DNA of 64,000 nt from Rhodobacterales bacterium 52_120_T64 (GTDB lineage: Bacteria > Pseudomonadota > Alphaproteobacteria > Rhodobacterales > Rhodobacteraceae): positions 434,001-498,000 of the forward strand of contig MABA01000024.1 of the NCBI GenBank assembly GCA_002162875.1, read 5' to 3'. Positions 52,825 through 61,743 of this stretch are shown here, piece by piece. The notes under the pieces are model-generated. The model was given only the letters and a program-made list of their open reading frames with translations. It was not told where the DNA came from and made no database searches. Within the stretch, counting starts at the first letter, position 1. Each line of letters starts with the position of its first letter. Made by a program: the position numbers and the translations under genes.

Positions 52825-54208
52825 GCTGGCCCCTAAACCAGAATCCCGACCTGAGGGGATCGGGATGATCAAACGCATCGGTCTTTTCCGGCGCGATATT
52901 TTTTCCTCGCAACCTGCGCGATTGTACCACGCATGGATGGCACAAGTTCGGATGCCGTTTTACCACTCATTTTTGGTTAATCAGCCTGAGCTGGTGCGCC
53001 GTGTATTGATTGACGATGCCGAGAACTTTCCTAAGTCTGAGGTGCTGTCTGACACCTTGCGTCCCTTATTGGGAGATTCGATTTTCGCAACCAATGCCGC
53101 GCAGTGGCGGGCACAGCGCGATATCATTAATCCGGCGTTCAAGGGCTGTCCTAGCCAAGCATTTTCAAGCATGTGCGAGGCAGGGGACGCTGCAATAGAA
53201 CGGCTGAAAAAACGATCTGACGGGGAATTCGTCGAGATGGAGTTTGTGACCTCGCATCTGGCCGCCGACATAATATTCCGCACGCTTTTTTCGGTACCAC
53301 TGCCGGCTGAGTCAGCTGAAAAAGTATTTGTCGCCTTTCGAGAGTACCAAAAATCTCAACCGTTGTGGAGCATTCCCACCTTGCTGAAAATGCCCAATTG
53401 GGTGCCGAGGTTTCGCTCGAAAGCTGCGGAACGACATGCGGATACGATTCGCGGTTTGTTAACGGATATGATTGCTGCTCGGCAGATAGAGATTGACGAA
53501 GGTGTCGCGCCGGATGACCTTGCCACCAGTTTGATGACGGCGGAAGACCCGAAAACAGGTCAGCGGTTTTCGAGGGCCGAAATGGTTGATCAGGTGGCAA
53601 TTTTCTTCTTGGCAGGGCATGAAACGTCAGCAAGTGCTTTGTCTTGGGCGTTCTATTTGCTGGCACTGGACACGGGTGTTCAAGACGCAGTGGCAACAGA
53701 GGCGCAACTGCTTAGTGAACCACCGCATCCTACCGATTTGTCGAAAATGCGCTTCACCAAGGACGTGTTCCACGAGACATTAAGACTCTATCCACCAGTT
53801 CCGATGTACCTACGAGACGCGGCCAAGGTTACTGCGTTTCGGGGATGTCCTGTGCCCGTAGGATCAATGGTGATCGTCTCGCCATGGCATTTACACCGGC
53901 ATGAACGGCTATGGGATCATCCCGATGAATTTGACCCTTACCGATGGAACACGGAAAACGGCAGAGCCTGCAAACGCGATGCGTTCATCCCGTTCTCAGC
54001 AGGCCCTCGCGTATGCCCGGGGGCTGGTTTCGGTCGGATCGAAGGGGTGCTTATGCTGGCGATGTTCTTGAAAGCATTCCGGTTTGAAACCACCAATAGA
54101 GTGCCTGTTCCGGTTGCGCATCTGACTGTTAGATCTAAGGACGGGATTTACTTACGGGTTACCCCTCGTGACGGTCCTGATACCACTGCAGAACAAACCC
54201 ACGAATAG
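52817..54208 (+). CDS. cytochrome P450
   Basis: A 463-residue soluble P450 mono-oxygenase. The I-helix oxygen site AGHETSASAL is near residues 272-281, the K-helix ExxR is ETLRLYPP near 321-328 and the haem loop FSAGPRVCPGAG contains the ligand Cys near residue 399. The substrate is unknown. ATG 52817 has GAGG six bases upstream and overlaps the hydrolase-like gene. The electron donors are not in the window. Its end overlaps the convergent RHH gene by 50 bases. Confidence 0.93.
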   Translation: MAKLAPKPESRPEGIGMIKRIGLFRRDIFSSQPARLYHAWMAQVRMPFYHSFLVNQPELVRRVLIDDAENFPKSEVLSDTLRPLLGDSIFATNAAQWRAQRDIINPAFKGCPSQAFSSMCEAGDAAIERLKKRSDGEFVEMEFVTSHLAADIIFRTLFSVPLPAESAEKVFVAFREYQKSQPLWSIPTLLKMPNWVPRFRSKAAERHADTIRGLLTDMIAARQIEIDEGVAPDDLATSLMTAEDPKTGQRFSRAEMVDQVAIFFLAGHETSASALSWAFYLLALDTGVQDAVATEAQLLSEPPHPTDLSKMRFTKDVFHETLRLYPPVPMYLRDAAKVTAFRGCPVPVGSMVIVSPWHLHRHERLWDHPDEFDPYRWNTENGRACKRDAFIPFSAGPRVCPGAGFGRIEGVLMLAMFLKAFRFETTNRVPVPVAHLTVRSKDGIYLRVTPRDGPDTTAEQTHE

Positions 54209-54380
54209 CAGTGGCGAGGCCGGTATCGGGTCGACGTGCTTCGTCGATCTGAGCGGCGAGGCCGTTGATTGTTTTACCTTCCCGCGTCGCAATTGCCAGA
54301 AATGCTTTCCAGAACCGGGCTTCCAGCGAAACGCTGGTGCGATGACCGCGTAAAGTCAGGGAGTGTTTTTCGGGGCGCAT
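54159..54380 (-). CDS. ribbon-helix-helix domain protein
   Basis: A 73-residue protein with HSLTLRGHRTSVSLEARFW near residues 6-24, the beta strand and first helix of the RHH_4 family, followed by INGLAAQIDEAR. These small proteins are probable DNA binders. It starts one base after the DUF4169 stop and belongs to the fumC-DUF4169-RHH message, an order common in related bacteria. Its 3' end runs 50 bases into the P450 gene on the other strand. Confidence 0.85.
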   Translation of the reverse strand: MRPEKHSLTLRGHRTSVSLEARFWKAFLAIATREGKTINGLAAQIDEARRPDTGLATAIRGFVLQWYQDRHEG

Positions 54381-54563
54381 CTATGTTTCATCTTCTCGTT
54401 TGTGACCATCGAGGGCGCGCTCGGAAAGGGTATTTTGCCTTGCTACCCGATCACGCTCGCGCGCTTTGACGCCAGCGCTTTTTGCCACGCGTGCATTCTT
54501 TTCGCGTAGTGCTTCGCGGGTTTTCTGTTTGCGCGCGGTGCGAAGGTTGATGACTTTTCCCAT
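54381..54563 (-). CDS. DUF4169 small basic protein
   Basis: A 60-residue, very basic, helical protein opening MGKVINLRTARKQKTREALR, the DUF4169 signature; its function is unknown. ATG 54563 is used, not the frame's earlier ATG. It follows fumC, but the hairpin at 54567-54595 lies over its ribosome-site region, so its expression may be lower than that of fumC. Confidence 0.85.
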   Translation of the reverse strand: MGKVINLRTARKQKTREALREKNARVAKSAGVKARERDRVARQNTLSERALDGHKREDET

Positions 54564-54566
54564 GGC

Positions 54567-54595
54567 GAAAACCTGCCACACGGGGTGACAGGTTT
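54567..54595 (-). terminator. terminator or attenuator after fumC
   Basis: On the minus strand AAACCTGTCAC and GTGGCAGGTTT pair with one G-U-type mismatch around a five-base loop, ending in TTTT, four bases past the fumC stop and immediately before the DUF4169 start. Confidence 0.6.
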
Positions 54596-54599
54596 CAAG

Positions 54600-55991
54600 T
54601 TACTTGGGGCCGATCATGTCTTTTGGTTGCACTACACGGTCAAAGGTTTCGCCGTCAACGAGGCCGAGTTTGATAGCTTCTTCGCGCAACGTTGTGCGAT
54701 TCTTATGCGCTGTTTTTGCAACTTTGGTAGCGTTGTCATAGCCGATTTCAGGTGCCAGAGCGGTTACCAGCATCAGGCTTTCCCACATCAGTTGGCTGAT
54801 GCGGTCCTCGTCGGCTTCGATTCCTACTACGCAATTGTCGGTGAAGGCCACCGACGAATCTCCAAGAAGTTGCATTGATTGCAGTACGTTATAGGCCATC
54901 ATGGGTTTGTAGACGTTTAGCTCGAAATGGCCTTGGGAGCCGGCGAAGCCTACGGCGGCGTCGTTGCCCATTACTTGGGCGCAGACTTGGGTGATTGCCT
55001 CGACCTGCGTGGGGTTAACTTTGCCGGGCATGATGGATGATCCGGGTTCGTTTTCCGGCAGCATTAGCTCGCCTAAACCGCAGCGGGGGCCGGAGCCTAG
55101 GAGGCGGATGTCGTTGGCTATTTTGAACACCGAAGCGGCGACGGTTTTTAGGGCGCCGGACATCTCTACCAAGGCGTCGTGGGCGGCTAAAGCCTCGAAT
55201 TTATTGGGGGCGGTTATGAAGGGTAGGCCGGTGATTTCGGCCATATTTGCGGCGACTAATTCGCCCCAACCTTTGGTCGTGTTCAGGCCTGTGCCGACGG
55301 CTGTTCCGCCTTGGGCTAGGGGGTAGATGTTGATCAATGCGTGGCGCACGCGTTTGATGCCTTGTTCGACTTGGAAGGCGTAGCCGCCGAATTCTTGGCC
55401 CAAGGTTAGCGGTGTTGCGTCTTGGGTGTGGGTGCGGCCTATCTTTATTATGTCTTTGAATTCAATGGCTTTGGCATCAAGTGCAGCGTGAAGCTTTTCC
55501 AATCCGGGTAGCAGGACATCGTGTGCGGTGGTGGCGATGGCGATGTGCATTGCGGTTGGGAATGTGTCGTTGGAGGACTGGCCCATGTTGCAGTGGTCGT
55601 TGGGGTGGACGGGGGATTTGGAGCCGATCACGCCGCCGGAAAGTTCGATGGCGCGGTTGGCGATTACTTCGTTGGCGTTCATGTTGGATTGGGTGCCGGA
55701 ACCGGTCTGCCAGACGACGAGCGGGAAGTGATCGTCTAGGGTTCCATCGACGACTTCGGAGGCGGCTTGGATGATTTTTTCGCCGATTTCAGGGGGCAAT
55801 TTACCTAGGGAAATGTTGGCCTGCGCGCAGCCTTTTTTGATAACGCCGAGGGCGCGCACGATAGCGATTGGTTGCTTCTCCCAACCTATCGGAAAGTTCA
55901 TTAGGGAGCGTTGCGTTTGGGCGCCCCAATACTTGTCTGAGGGGACCTCTAGGGGGCCAAAGCTGTCGGTTTCGGTGCGGGTATTTGTCAT
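54600..55991 (-). CDS. fumC: fumarate hydratase class II
   Basis: A 463-residue, iron-free fumarase that interconverts fumarate and malate in the citric acid cycle. The signature [13 protein letters not shown] is near residues 318-330, with [15 protein letters not shown] near 96 and [17 protein letters not shown] near 129. The start at ATG 55991 has AGGAGAATTC upstream. It heads a message with DUF4169 and the RHH gene. About 370 bases upstream hold the third 44-bp repeat, a row of hairpins and a REP pair, but no gene. Confidence 0.97.
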   Translation of the reverse strand: MTNTRTETDSFGPLEVPSDKYWGAQTQRSLMNFPIGWEKQPIAIVRALGVIKKGCAQANISLGKLPPEIGEKIIQAASEVVDGTLDDHFPLVVWQTGSGTQSNMNANEVIANRAIELSGGVIGSKSPVHPNDHCNMGQSSNDTFPTAMHIAIATTAHDVLLPGLEKLHAALDAKAIEFKDIIKIGRTHTQDATPLTLGQEFGGYAFQVEQGIKRVRHALINIYPLAQGGTAVGTGLNTTKGWGELVAANMAEITGLPFITAPNKFEALAAHDALVEMSGALKTVAASVFKIANDIRLLGSGPRCGLGELMLPENEPGSSIMPGKVNPTQVEAITQVCAQVMGNDAAVGFAGSQGHFELNVYKPMMAYNVLQSMQLLGDSSVAFTDNCVVGIEADEDRISQLMWESLMLVTALAPEIGYDNATKVAKTAHKNRTTLREEAIKLGLVDGETFDRVVQPKDMIGPK

Positions 55992-56068
55992 CGGAATTCT
56001 CCTGATTTGTGCGCTGCAACCGTTGTAACGGACGGGGCCGAAAGATCAATAAAAGAGTGAAAAACGAC

Positions 56069-56112
56069 GTACACAACCCGTACACAACACGTGCACAACG
56101 CGTATGCACAAT
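56069..56112. repeat. 44-bp element: four 11-bp units (copy C)
   Basis: Units GTACACAACCC, GTACACAACAC, GTGCACAACGC, GTATGCACAAT, then TTTT. Same orientation as copy A. It lies in the upstream region of fumC. Confidence 0.75.
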
Positions 56113-56174
56113 TTTGCGTGGTTAACGAGGGGTTAATTTGTTGCGGTGCGGTGGTTTGCGTGTGTTTTGGCGGA

Positions 56175-56249
56175 GCGGGTGTCCCGCTTACGGTGCATCG
56201 CAGATGCACAGGGGCGATCCCCTTTGGGGGGATCGGGATCGCCCCTTTT
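56175..56249 (+). terminator. three consecutive hairpins ending in a U-run, plus strand
   Basis: GCGGG-TGT-CCCGC (56175-56187), GTGCATC-GCA-GATGCAC (56193-56209), then GGGGCGATCCC/GGGATCGCCCC (56211-56245) followed by TTTT. The last has the form of a plus-strand terminator, although the genes on both sides run on the minus strand. Confidence 0.5.
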
Positions 56250-56290
56250 GGGTTGATTTGGTTTGGTGGGGCGTTTGGGTTTGGCGGAAT

Positions 56291-56355
56291 GTAGGGTGGG
56301 TGATTCACCCACCATTACGGAGCGTTTGAGATGGTGGGTGAATCACCCACCCTAC
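56291..56355. repeat. paired inverted REP (BIME-like) element, second copy
   Basis: Arms 56291-56313 and 56333-56355 are identical in sequence to the arms at 5109-5131 and 5153-5175; only the 19-base spacer differs. It lies nine bases after the end of the convergent membrane-protein gene. Confidence 0.9.
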
Positions 56356-56363
56356 GGTTGCTT

Positions 56364-57146
56364 TTAGTCGTACGAATAAACGCCGCCGCGAATTGTCTGA
56401 TTTTCTTCAAACACAATGTTTCGCCCATAACGTTCTTTAAGTAGTGAAATAATATGAGAGTGTGACGATTTTATAGTGGGCAGAGATTCCATCAATAACC
56501 GATGAAGATGGCCATCAACATCACGTACCCTTAGCAAATCAAATTTGCTAATTTCGACCTCCCCAGAAATACGGCGCCCTTCAATTGAAACTGTTTTTTG
56601 TGACATGATTTTTTGTTGAAATTCTGAAAATACTTTGTCGTATTCTTCTTGAAGGAAAAACAAACTTTCAGAAATCCTCTCGGCTTCCGCAATATTGTTG
56701 AACAGTTCGGCGCACTTTATTTGAAGTGGTAGAACTTTTTCTGAATCGGAAAAGCGAATTATCTCTCTAATACCTGACAATGGATTTTTTACTGGTGGTT
56801 CGCCGCGTAGATGGATTGAAGATCTTTCCTCGCTTGAAAGTTGGTGTCTGTAAGCTTTGGTAAGAGAATCTAAAATTGTCGTCAGTTTGGTGAATGTCAG
56901 AAGTAGATTTGCCTCTTCTTGAAGCACCTTCTTCTGCACATGGTGCTTGTTCGCATTCACTATTGATAGAATCACGGAGATTAGCGCGACCGCACCGGAC
57001 AATGAACCACCGATGATTGCTCCCAATATTGCACGGTCTTTAAATAATGAAATATCAATGGTCGAAAACGTGATTAAAAATAGTAGTAGTGTGATCACGC
57101 CACACGCCAGCCCGAGCGCAAAGTTTCCACCATTAAATAGCTTCAC
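56364..57146 (-). CDS. hypothetical membrane protein with coiled-coil body
   Basis: A 260-residue protein with two transmembrane helices near the N-terminus (about residues 9-31 and 38-60), then about 195 cytosolic residues, charged and helical. I recognise no family. GTG at 57146 overlaps the thyX stop (GTGA); an alternative GTG at 57176 adds ten residues. Its base composition is AT-richer than the neighbours, and a REP pair follows it, both compatible with a later arrival behind thyX. Confidence 0.6.
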   Translation of the reverse strand: MKLFNGGNFALGLACGVITLLLFLITFSTIDISLFKDRAILGAIIGGSLSGAVALISVILSIVNANKHHVQKKVLQEEANLLLTFTKLTTILDSLTKAYRHQLSSEERSSIHLRGEPPVKNPLSGIREIIRFSDSEKVLPLQIKCAELFNNIAEAERISESLFFLQEEYDKVFSEFQQKIMSQKTVSIEGRRISGEVEISKFDLLRVRDVDGHLHRLLMESLPTIKSSHSHIISLLKERYGRNIVFEENQTIRGGVYSYD

Positions 57147-58051
57147 CCCTCCAAGCTCCCCATCAACTCTCTCCACTCCCCCTTGCTCATGCCGGAAGTC
57201 TCCTGCGTCACATCTTCACCCTTAATCATACGGCGAACCACATCCATACCCTTACCGGAGAACTGTTCGCCGCCTAGGCGGTAGTCCTCGAATGCTCCGT
57301 AGGCTGCGGGAACCCAGTCGGCTACGATTTTACACATGGCGTCGGCGTAGACGCGGATTTCGTATTGGGCGTGGCTGTCGGCGCGTAGGCGCAGGAAGTG
57401 GAAGAGGTTGTGGAGGTCTACTTTCCAGTACCACTGGGTGTAGATATTGCTGGGTAAATTCATGCGGGCGAGTTCGCGGGCCAAGCCGTCTTGGCCGTCA
57501 TCCGAGATCATGGATTCATAGTTGTCGTAGGCGCGGTTGGAGTCGGTTTTGAGGATGTCGAGGACGCGGGCGGCCTCTTCACCCTGCAGGACTTGCCCGC
57601 GACCTTGGTTGTTAATGACGGACTGCGCGTTGATGTGTTCCGGCGCGGGGATGTAGAATTCGCGATCCAAGATCGAGTAGCGGGCGGAGTATTCGTTGAC
57701 GTTGGCGGTGCGGTGACGGATCCACTGGCGGGCGACGAATACGGGGAGTTTGACGTGGAGTTTGATCTCGCACATCTCAAACGGGGTGGAGTGCCAGTGG
57801 CGCATGAGGTAGCGGATCAGGCCTTCGTCATTGGTGACGGCTTTGGTGCCGCGGCCATAAGATACGCGGGCGGCTTGGCAGATGGCGGCGTCGTCGCCCA
57901 TGTAGTCGATTACGCGGACAAAGCCGTGGTCGAGGACCTCGTGGGCTTTGTATAGGTGTTGCTCCATCCCCGGGGCGGTGGCGCGCATGGTGGTGTGGGT
58001 TTGGGCGCGGGCGTCGTCAATTTCGGCTTGCTGTTCTTTGGTGATGGGCAT
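57143..58051 (-). CDS. thyX: FAD-dependent thymidylate synthase ThyX
   Basis: A 302-residue flavin-dependent enzyme that methylates dUMP to dTMP with NADPH. The ThyX motif [14 protein letters not shown] lies near residues 110-123. ATG 58051 with AGGAG upstream is chosen; the frame's earlier start adds nine residues. Length is in the range of alphaproteobacterial ThyX. Its stop overlaps the next gene. Confidence 0.96.
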   Translation of the reverse strand: MPITKEQQAEIDDARAQTHTTMRATAPGMEQHLYKAHEVLDHGFVRVIDYMGDDAAICQAARVSYGRGTKAVTNDEGLIRYLMRHWHSTPFEMCEIKLHVKLPVFVARQWIRHRTANVNEYSARYSILDREFYIPAPEHINAQSVINNQGRGQVLQGEEAARVLDILKTDSNRAYDNYESMISDDGQDGLARELARMNLPSNIYTQWYWKVDLHNLFHFLRLRADSHAQYEIRVYADAMCKIVADWVPAAYGAFEDYRLGGEQFSGKGMDVVRRMIKGEDVTQETSGMSKGEWRELMGSLEG

Positions 58052-58216
58052 GGTTTCGTGGCTCCTGTGGCGATTCACTCGCTACTATATATTGATGCGG
58101 GTTGCATAGGAACCACCAGATGAAGAATTTTGACGCTGGACGCTTGGATATGCGGGCGAATTGAGCCTTGTGTCTCGGTGCGCTTTGGTCCCCAATAGCG
58201 GGCAGGAGGAATAGTT

Positions 58217-58642
58217 ATGAAATATCTACATGTTATGGTTCGGGTCAGAGATCTGGATGCCTCGATGCGCTTTTATTGCGATCTTATGGGGCTGGAAGAA
58301 ATTCGCCGTCACGAGAGCGAGGCGGGGCGGTTTACGCTGGTTTATCTGGCGGCGCCGGGGCAGCCGGAAGTGCCGTTGGAGCTGACGTATAACTGGGATG
58401 GCGATACGGCTTTGCCGTCTGATAGCCGGCATTTCGGACATTTGGCATATGAGGTCGATAATATTTACGAGACCTGTCAGTTCTTGCAGGACAACGGGGT
58501 GGTTATTAATCGCCCGCCGCGTGATGGGCATATGGCGTTTGTGCGCTCGCCTGACAATGTGTCGATCGAGCTGTTGCAAAAGGGTGGGTCGCTGGAGTTG
58601 GCCGAGCCTTGGTTGAGCATGGAGAGCGTTGGTAGTTGGTAA
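58217..58642 (+). CDS. gloA: lactoylglutathione lyase-type glyoxalase I (VOC family)
   Basis: A 141-residue metalloenzyme of the vicinal-oxygen-chelate fold. LHVMVRVRDLDASMRFYCDLMG opens the first module, and GHLAYEVDNIYETCQ and FVRSPDNVSIELLQ the second; metal ligands are expected at H5, E55, H74 and E120. It detoxifies methylglyoxal with glutathione. A perfect AGGAGG precedes the ATG. The last codons overlap the start of the first DUF1194 gene. Confidence 0.88.
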   Translation: MKYLHVMVRVRDLDASMRFYCDLMGLEEIRRHESEAGRFTLVYLAAPGQPEVPLELTYNWDGDTALPSDSRHFGHLAYEVDNIYETCQFLQDNGVVINRPPRDGHMAFVRSPDNVSIELLQKGGSLELAEPWLSMESVGSW

Positions 58643-59331
58643 AAACTACGATCAAGTTTTGGTTGGCGCTTTTGGTAATGGTTTTACCGTTGCCCGCCAA
58701 AGCTTGTTCGGTTGCGATAGTGTTTGCTATCGATATTTCCCGCAGTGTCAGCCCTGCGGAATATATCTATCAGAAGAACGGACTGGCGCGGGCGCTGGTT
58801 AGCGCTGAAATTCAAAAGCTGATCTCGTTTTATCCCGAGGGTATTATGGCGACGGTGACAGTCTGGAGTGCCGCGTCACAGCAAAAACAGATGGTTCCGT
58901 GGACGTTGCTGCAAGGGAGGTCATCGGTCATCGAATTTTCCCGAGAGATTGCCGATATGCGCCGGCCATACAGATTCGATTTAACTGCGATTGCTAATGC
59001 GTTGATACATGCTGGGCAGATGCATGTGGAAAATCAGGTGCGTTGCGATCGTCTGGTGATTGATATCTCGGGTGACGGGGTGACGAGCGTGATTGGGCAG
59101 CATCCCCTGAGCGTTGCCGAAGGTTTGGCGGCCAATGGCGTGATAATAAACGCACTTGTGATTGCCGGATCGGCGCCGGACCCCGTAAGGTATTACGCGG
59201 AACAGGTAATTCGTGGACCGGGGGCTTTTATGATAGTTGCAGATGGTTTTCAGGATTTCGAGGAATCCATGCTCAGGAAGCTAATGCGAGAGTTGGCACC
59301 TGCTGTAGCGCTACTGGATACAGGTGAATGA
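58636..59331 (+). CDS. DUF1194 secreted von Willebrand-type protein, copy 1
   Basis: A 231-residue protein with a signal peptide (about 1-22, ending AKA before Cys) and a von Willebrand A-like fold: the metal-site motif DISRS near residue 32, and DISGDG near 143. DUF1194 proteins are exported and of unknown function. Only TTG 58636 gives the whole signal peptide; it overlaps the gloA stop. First of three tandem paralogues. Its stop overlaps copy 2 (ATGA). Confidence 0.82.
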   Translation: MVKTTIKFWLALLVMVLPLPAKACSVAIVFAIDISRSVSPAEYIYQKNGLARALVSAEIQKLISFYPEGIMATVTVWSAASQQKQMVPWTLLQGRSSVIEFSREIADMRRPYRFDLTAIANALIHAGQMHVENQVRCDRLVIDISGDGVTSVIGQHPLSVAEGLAANGVIINALVIAGSAPDPVRYYAEQVIRGPGAFMIVADGFQDFEESMLRKLMRELAPAVALLDTGE

Positions 59332-59996
59332 TGAAAACTCTAGTGCGATTTATCGTAGGTTTGGGCGCGGTTTTGCTACCCACAGCCACGATTGCAGCCT
59401 GTTCGATTGCCTTGGCACTGACCGTCGACGTTTCCGGTTCGATCAACGAGCGGGAATATCGTCTGCAGATGGATGGATTGGCGGCGGCGTTGCGTGATCC
59501 GGCGGTGGCCGATGCGCTGGTTGCATCAGAAGTGGCGTTGATGTTGGTACAATGGTCGGGGGCGCCCCGACAGGAAGTCTCGGTTCCGTGGCGTCGGATG
59601 TCGTCGCACAACGACGTGGAGGCTTTCGCCGATTTGGCTGAACGCGCCCCAAGGGCTTGGGCTGTGTTTTCGACGGGGATCGGGAGCGCGTTGCAGTTCA
59701 CGGCAGCGCAATTTGGCGAAGTGTCGGATTGTGCGCATAAGGTGATTGACGTGTCTGGGGACGGGTATTCCAACGAGGGACCGGACCCGATGGAAATCTC
59801 GCAGGGGTTGGCGTTGCAGGGATTCCAGATTAACGGGTTGGCGATTGAAGGCGACGAGTTCGAGCTGACTGCATATTACAAGCATAACGTTGTTGCGGGC
59901 GAGGCGGCTTTTGTGTTTACAGCCGAGACATATGCGGATTACCCACGCACCATTTGGCGAAAACTATTAAGTGAACTGATAGTACCGATTAGCTAG
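59328..59996 (+). CDS. DUF1194 secreted von Willebrand-type protein, copy 2
   Basis: A 222-residue paralogue with a signal peptide (about 1-23, ending IAA before Cys), metal-site motif DVSGS near residue 34 and DVSGDGYSNEGP near 141. Two adjacent ATG codons start it; the first overlaps the stop of copy 1. It keeps the conserved YRLQMDGLAAAL helix and the ending DYPRTIWRKLLSELI shared with copy 3. Confidence 0.87.
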   Translation: MMKTLVRFIVGLGAVLLPTATIAACSIALALTVDVSGSINEREYRLQMDGLAAALRDPAVADALVASEVALMLVQWSGAPRQEVSVPWRRMSSHNDVEAFADLAERAPRAWAVFSTGIGSALQFTAAQFGEVSDCAHKVIDVSGDGYSNEGPDPMEISQGLALQGFQINGLAIEGDEFELTAYYKHNVVAGEAAFVFTAETYADYPRTIWRKLLSELIVPIS

Positions 59997-60005
59997 GGAG
60001 GCATC

Positions 60006-60662
60006 ATGAAGCGGGTAATATTCTGGGCGCTGGCGGTGTTAAATTTTATTGCCGGACCTGCGGCTGCGTGCAGCATGGCATTGGTGCTGGCATTTGATGT
60101 GTCCAGTTCCATTGATGTCGGCGAATATAGATTCCAGACACATGGTTTGGCGGATGCATTGTTGGACCCCGAGATAATGGATGTACTAGTGCAACATCAG
60201 GTGGCGCTGTCTGTGGTGCAATGGTCTGGCGCAGAGGAGGGCGACTTGAGTATTCCTTGGCGACGGATGTTGTCTTACGGCGAGGTAAAGGAATTCTCGG
60301 GGTGGGTGCGTGATATGCCTCGCACGTGGGAAGGGTCAAACACGGCAGTGGGCGATGCAATTGCTTTTTCGGCGGCGCAGTTTGATCGTGTGGCTGATTG
60401 TGGGCGCAAGGTTATTGATGTGTCGGGGGATGGTTCATCGAATGCGGGGCTGAACGCCGGAGCAGAAAGCCGAAAAGCCGAGGCTGCGGGGGTAGAGATT
60501 AATGGCCTTGCGATTGATATCATCGGAGCCAGCATTACAGCATTTTACGAGCGCTTCGTGGTGACATCGGACGGCTTTGTAATTACGTCGCGAGGGTTTA
60601 GTGATTATCCGCGCTCGATTAGGGAAAAGCTTTTGCGGGAGCTGATAAAGCCGGGGAGCTGA
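60006..60662 (+). CDS. DUF1194 secreted von Willebrand-type protein, copy 3
   Basis: A 218-residue paralogue with a signal peptide (about 1-21, ending AAA before Cys), DVSSS near residue 32 and DVSGDGSSNAG near 139. A GGGAGG site precedes ATG 60006. It is closer to copy 2 than to copy 1, judging by the shared QWSGA, SIPWRRM and DYPRSIREKLLRELI segments. The tandem array probably arose by local duplication. Confidence 0.87.
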   Translation: MKRVIFWALAVLNFIAGPAAACSMALVLAFDVSSSIDVGEYRFQTHGLADALLDPEIMDVLVQHQVALSVVQWSGAEEGDLSIPWRRMLSYGEVKEFSGWVRDMPRTWEGSNTAVGDAIAFSAAQFDRVADCGRKVIDVSGDGSSNAGLNAGAESRKAEAAGVEINGLAIDIIGASITAFYERFVVTSDGFVITSRGFSDYPRSIREKLLRELIKPGS

Positions 60663-60729
60663 CGGCAATTTTGAAAATCTGCGTTTTTGGTGGTACGTTC
60701 CACATATTACAAAAATGGGAGGTTTGAAA

Positions 60730-61356
60730 ATGACATTGGAGGTGATCGGTGCGGGATTTGGGCGCAATGCTACGAACTCCTTAAGGCGAGCCTTGGAGGA
60801 GCTGGGGTTTGGACCTTGCCACCACATGTTCGAAATATCGGAAAACGAGGAGCAATTGCCCGAATGGGAGGCGATTGTGCGGGGCGAAAGCCGAAATTGG
60901 GATGCCGCTTTTAACGGGTATCGATCGCAAGTTGATTGGCCGGGTGCTTCGTATTGGCGCGAGTTGATGGAGTATTATCCTGAAGCCAAAGTGGTGCTGT
61001 CGGTACGTCCCGTGGAGGGATGGTACGCATCTTTTGAAAAAACCATAATCCCGTATATCGAAAAGCGCGGGAATCACAACACGGAGTACCGCAGTAGGCA
61101 ATCGTTTATGGTGCATGAACTGATTGGTCGTCAGACCTTTGATGACCACCTTCGGGATCGTGATTACGTGATGTCGGTGTACGAGGCCCATAATGCCGAG
61201 GTGCAGGCGACCGTTCCGCCGGAACGGTTGCTGACCTATCAACTGGGGGCAGGATGGGGGCCGTTATGTGCATTTCTTGGTGTGGATGTGCCTGATACAG
61301 AGTACCCGAACACAAACAGCAGCAAAGATTTTCAGAAACGTACGGGTTCTGAGTAA
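60730..61356 (+). CDS. sulfotransferase-like P-loop protein
   Basis: A 208-residue protein of the sulfotransferase fold: the phosphosulphate loop GAGFGRNATNSLRRALEELG near residues 7-26 and VVLSVRPVEGWYASFE near 92-107 are the PAPS-binding signatures. Similar bacterial proteins of about 210 residues are common and their acceptor is unknown. ATG 60730 has GGAGG seven bases upstream. The tmRNA promoter lies ten bases behind its stop. Confidence 0.85.
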   Translation: MTLEVIGAGFGRNATNSLRRALEELGFGPCHHMFEISENEEQLPEWEAIVRGESRNWDAAFNGYRSQVDWPGASYWRELMEYYPEAKVVLSVRPVEGWYASFEKTIIPYIEKRGNHNTEYRSRQSFMVHELIGRQTFDDHLRDRDYVMSVYEAHNAEVQATVPPERLLTYQLGAGWGPLCAFLGVDVPDTEYPNTNSSKDFQKRTGSE

Positions 61357-61365
61357 AAGGAATTC

Positions 61366-61394
61366 TTGAACAACCCTGCCAAGCGCCTTATATA
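61366..61394 (+). promoter_or_regulatory. promoter of the tmRNA gene
   Basis: TTGAAC (61366-61371), exactly 17 bases, TATATA (61389-61394); start point near 61401. Confidence 0.65.
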
Positions 61395-61400
61395 TGAACC

Positions 61401-61738
61401 GTCCCTTCGGGGAATATGGTGATAAACGCGCATGTAATAGACGGATCGGACCCGGGGGCGGTACCCGGCGACTCCACCAAACAACCCTTTCATTTGAGGG
61501 GTTATGGGGTCGAAATAGGATCGACGGACGTTCAAAGATGTTAGCTTTTGCTCGGTTGACTGCCACCGTTATCGGCGTAAAATGTACAATTGCAAATGAC
61601 AATCGTGCTCCAAGCAAGATGGCTATTGCTGCTTAATTGCAGCTAATGTAGCTTTCAAGTTTGAAACCTAACTCCAGTGGATTAGCGTCTACTGGCGGGG
61701 GTCGGAGGTCCCTGGCAACAGAAACCTCCACTTTTCTT
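61401..61738 (+). ncRNA. ssrA: permuted two-piece tmRNA
   Basis: The transfer-messenger RNA rescues stalled ribosomes and tags the unfinished protein. It is circularly permuted, as in Alphaproteobacteria: the acceptor piece ends in CGACTCC-A-CCA (61469-61479), followed by a spacer to 61505 that is removed. The coding piece begins GGGGTCG (61506-61512), which pairs with CGACTCC to rebuild the seven-pair acceptor stem. The tag is coded at 61592-61636: ANDNRAPSKMAIAA, then TAA. A hairpin GGAGGT/ACCTCC followed by TTTTCTT (61704-61738) ends the gene. The 5' limit is set from the promoter. Confidence 0.92.
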
Positions 61739-61743
61739 ACAAT

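Noticed and set aside
61394-61636. 80-residue protein ending in the tmRNA tag
   Set aside because: This open frame is produced by the tmRNA gene itself; only the 14-residue tag is translated.
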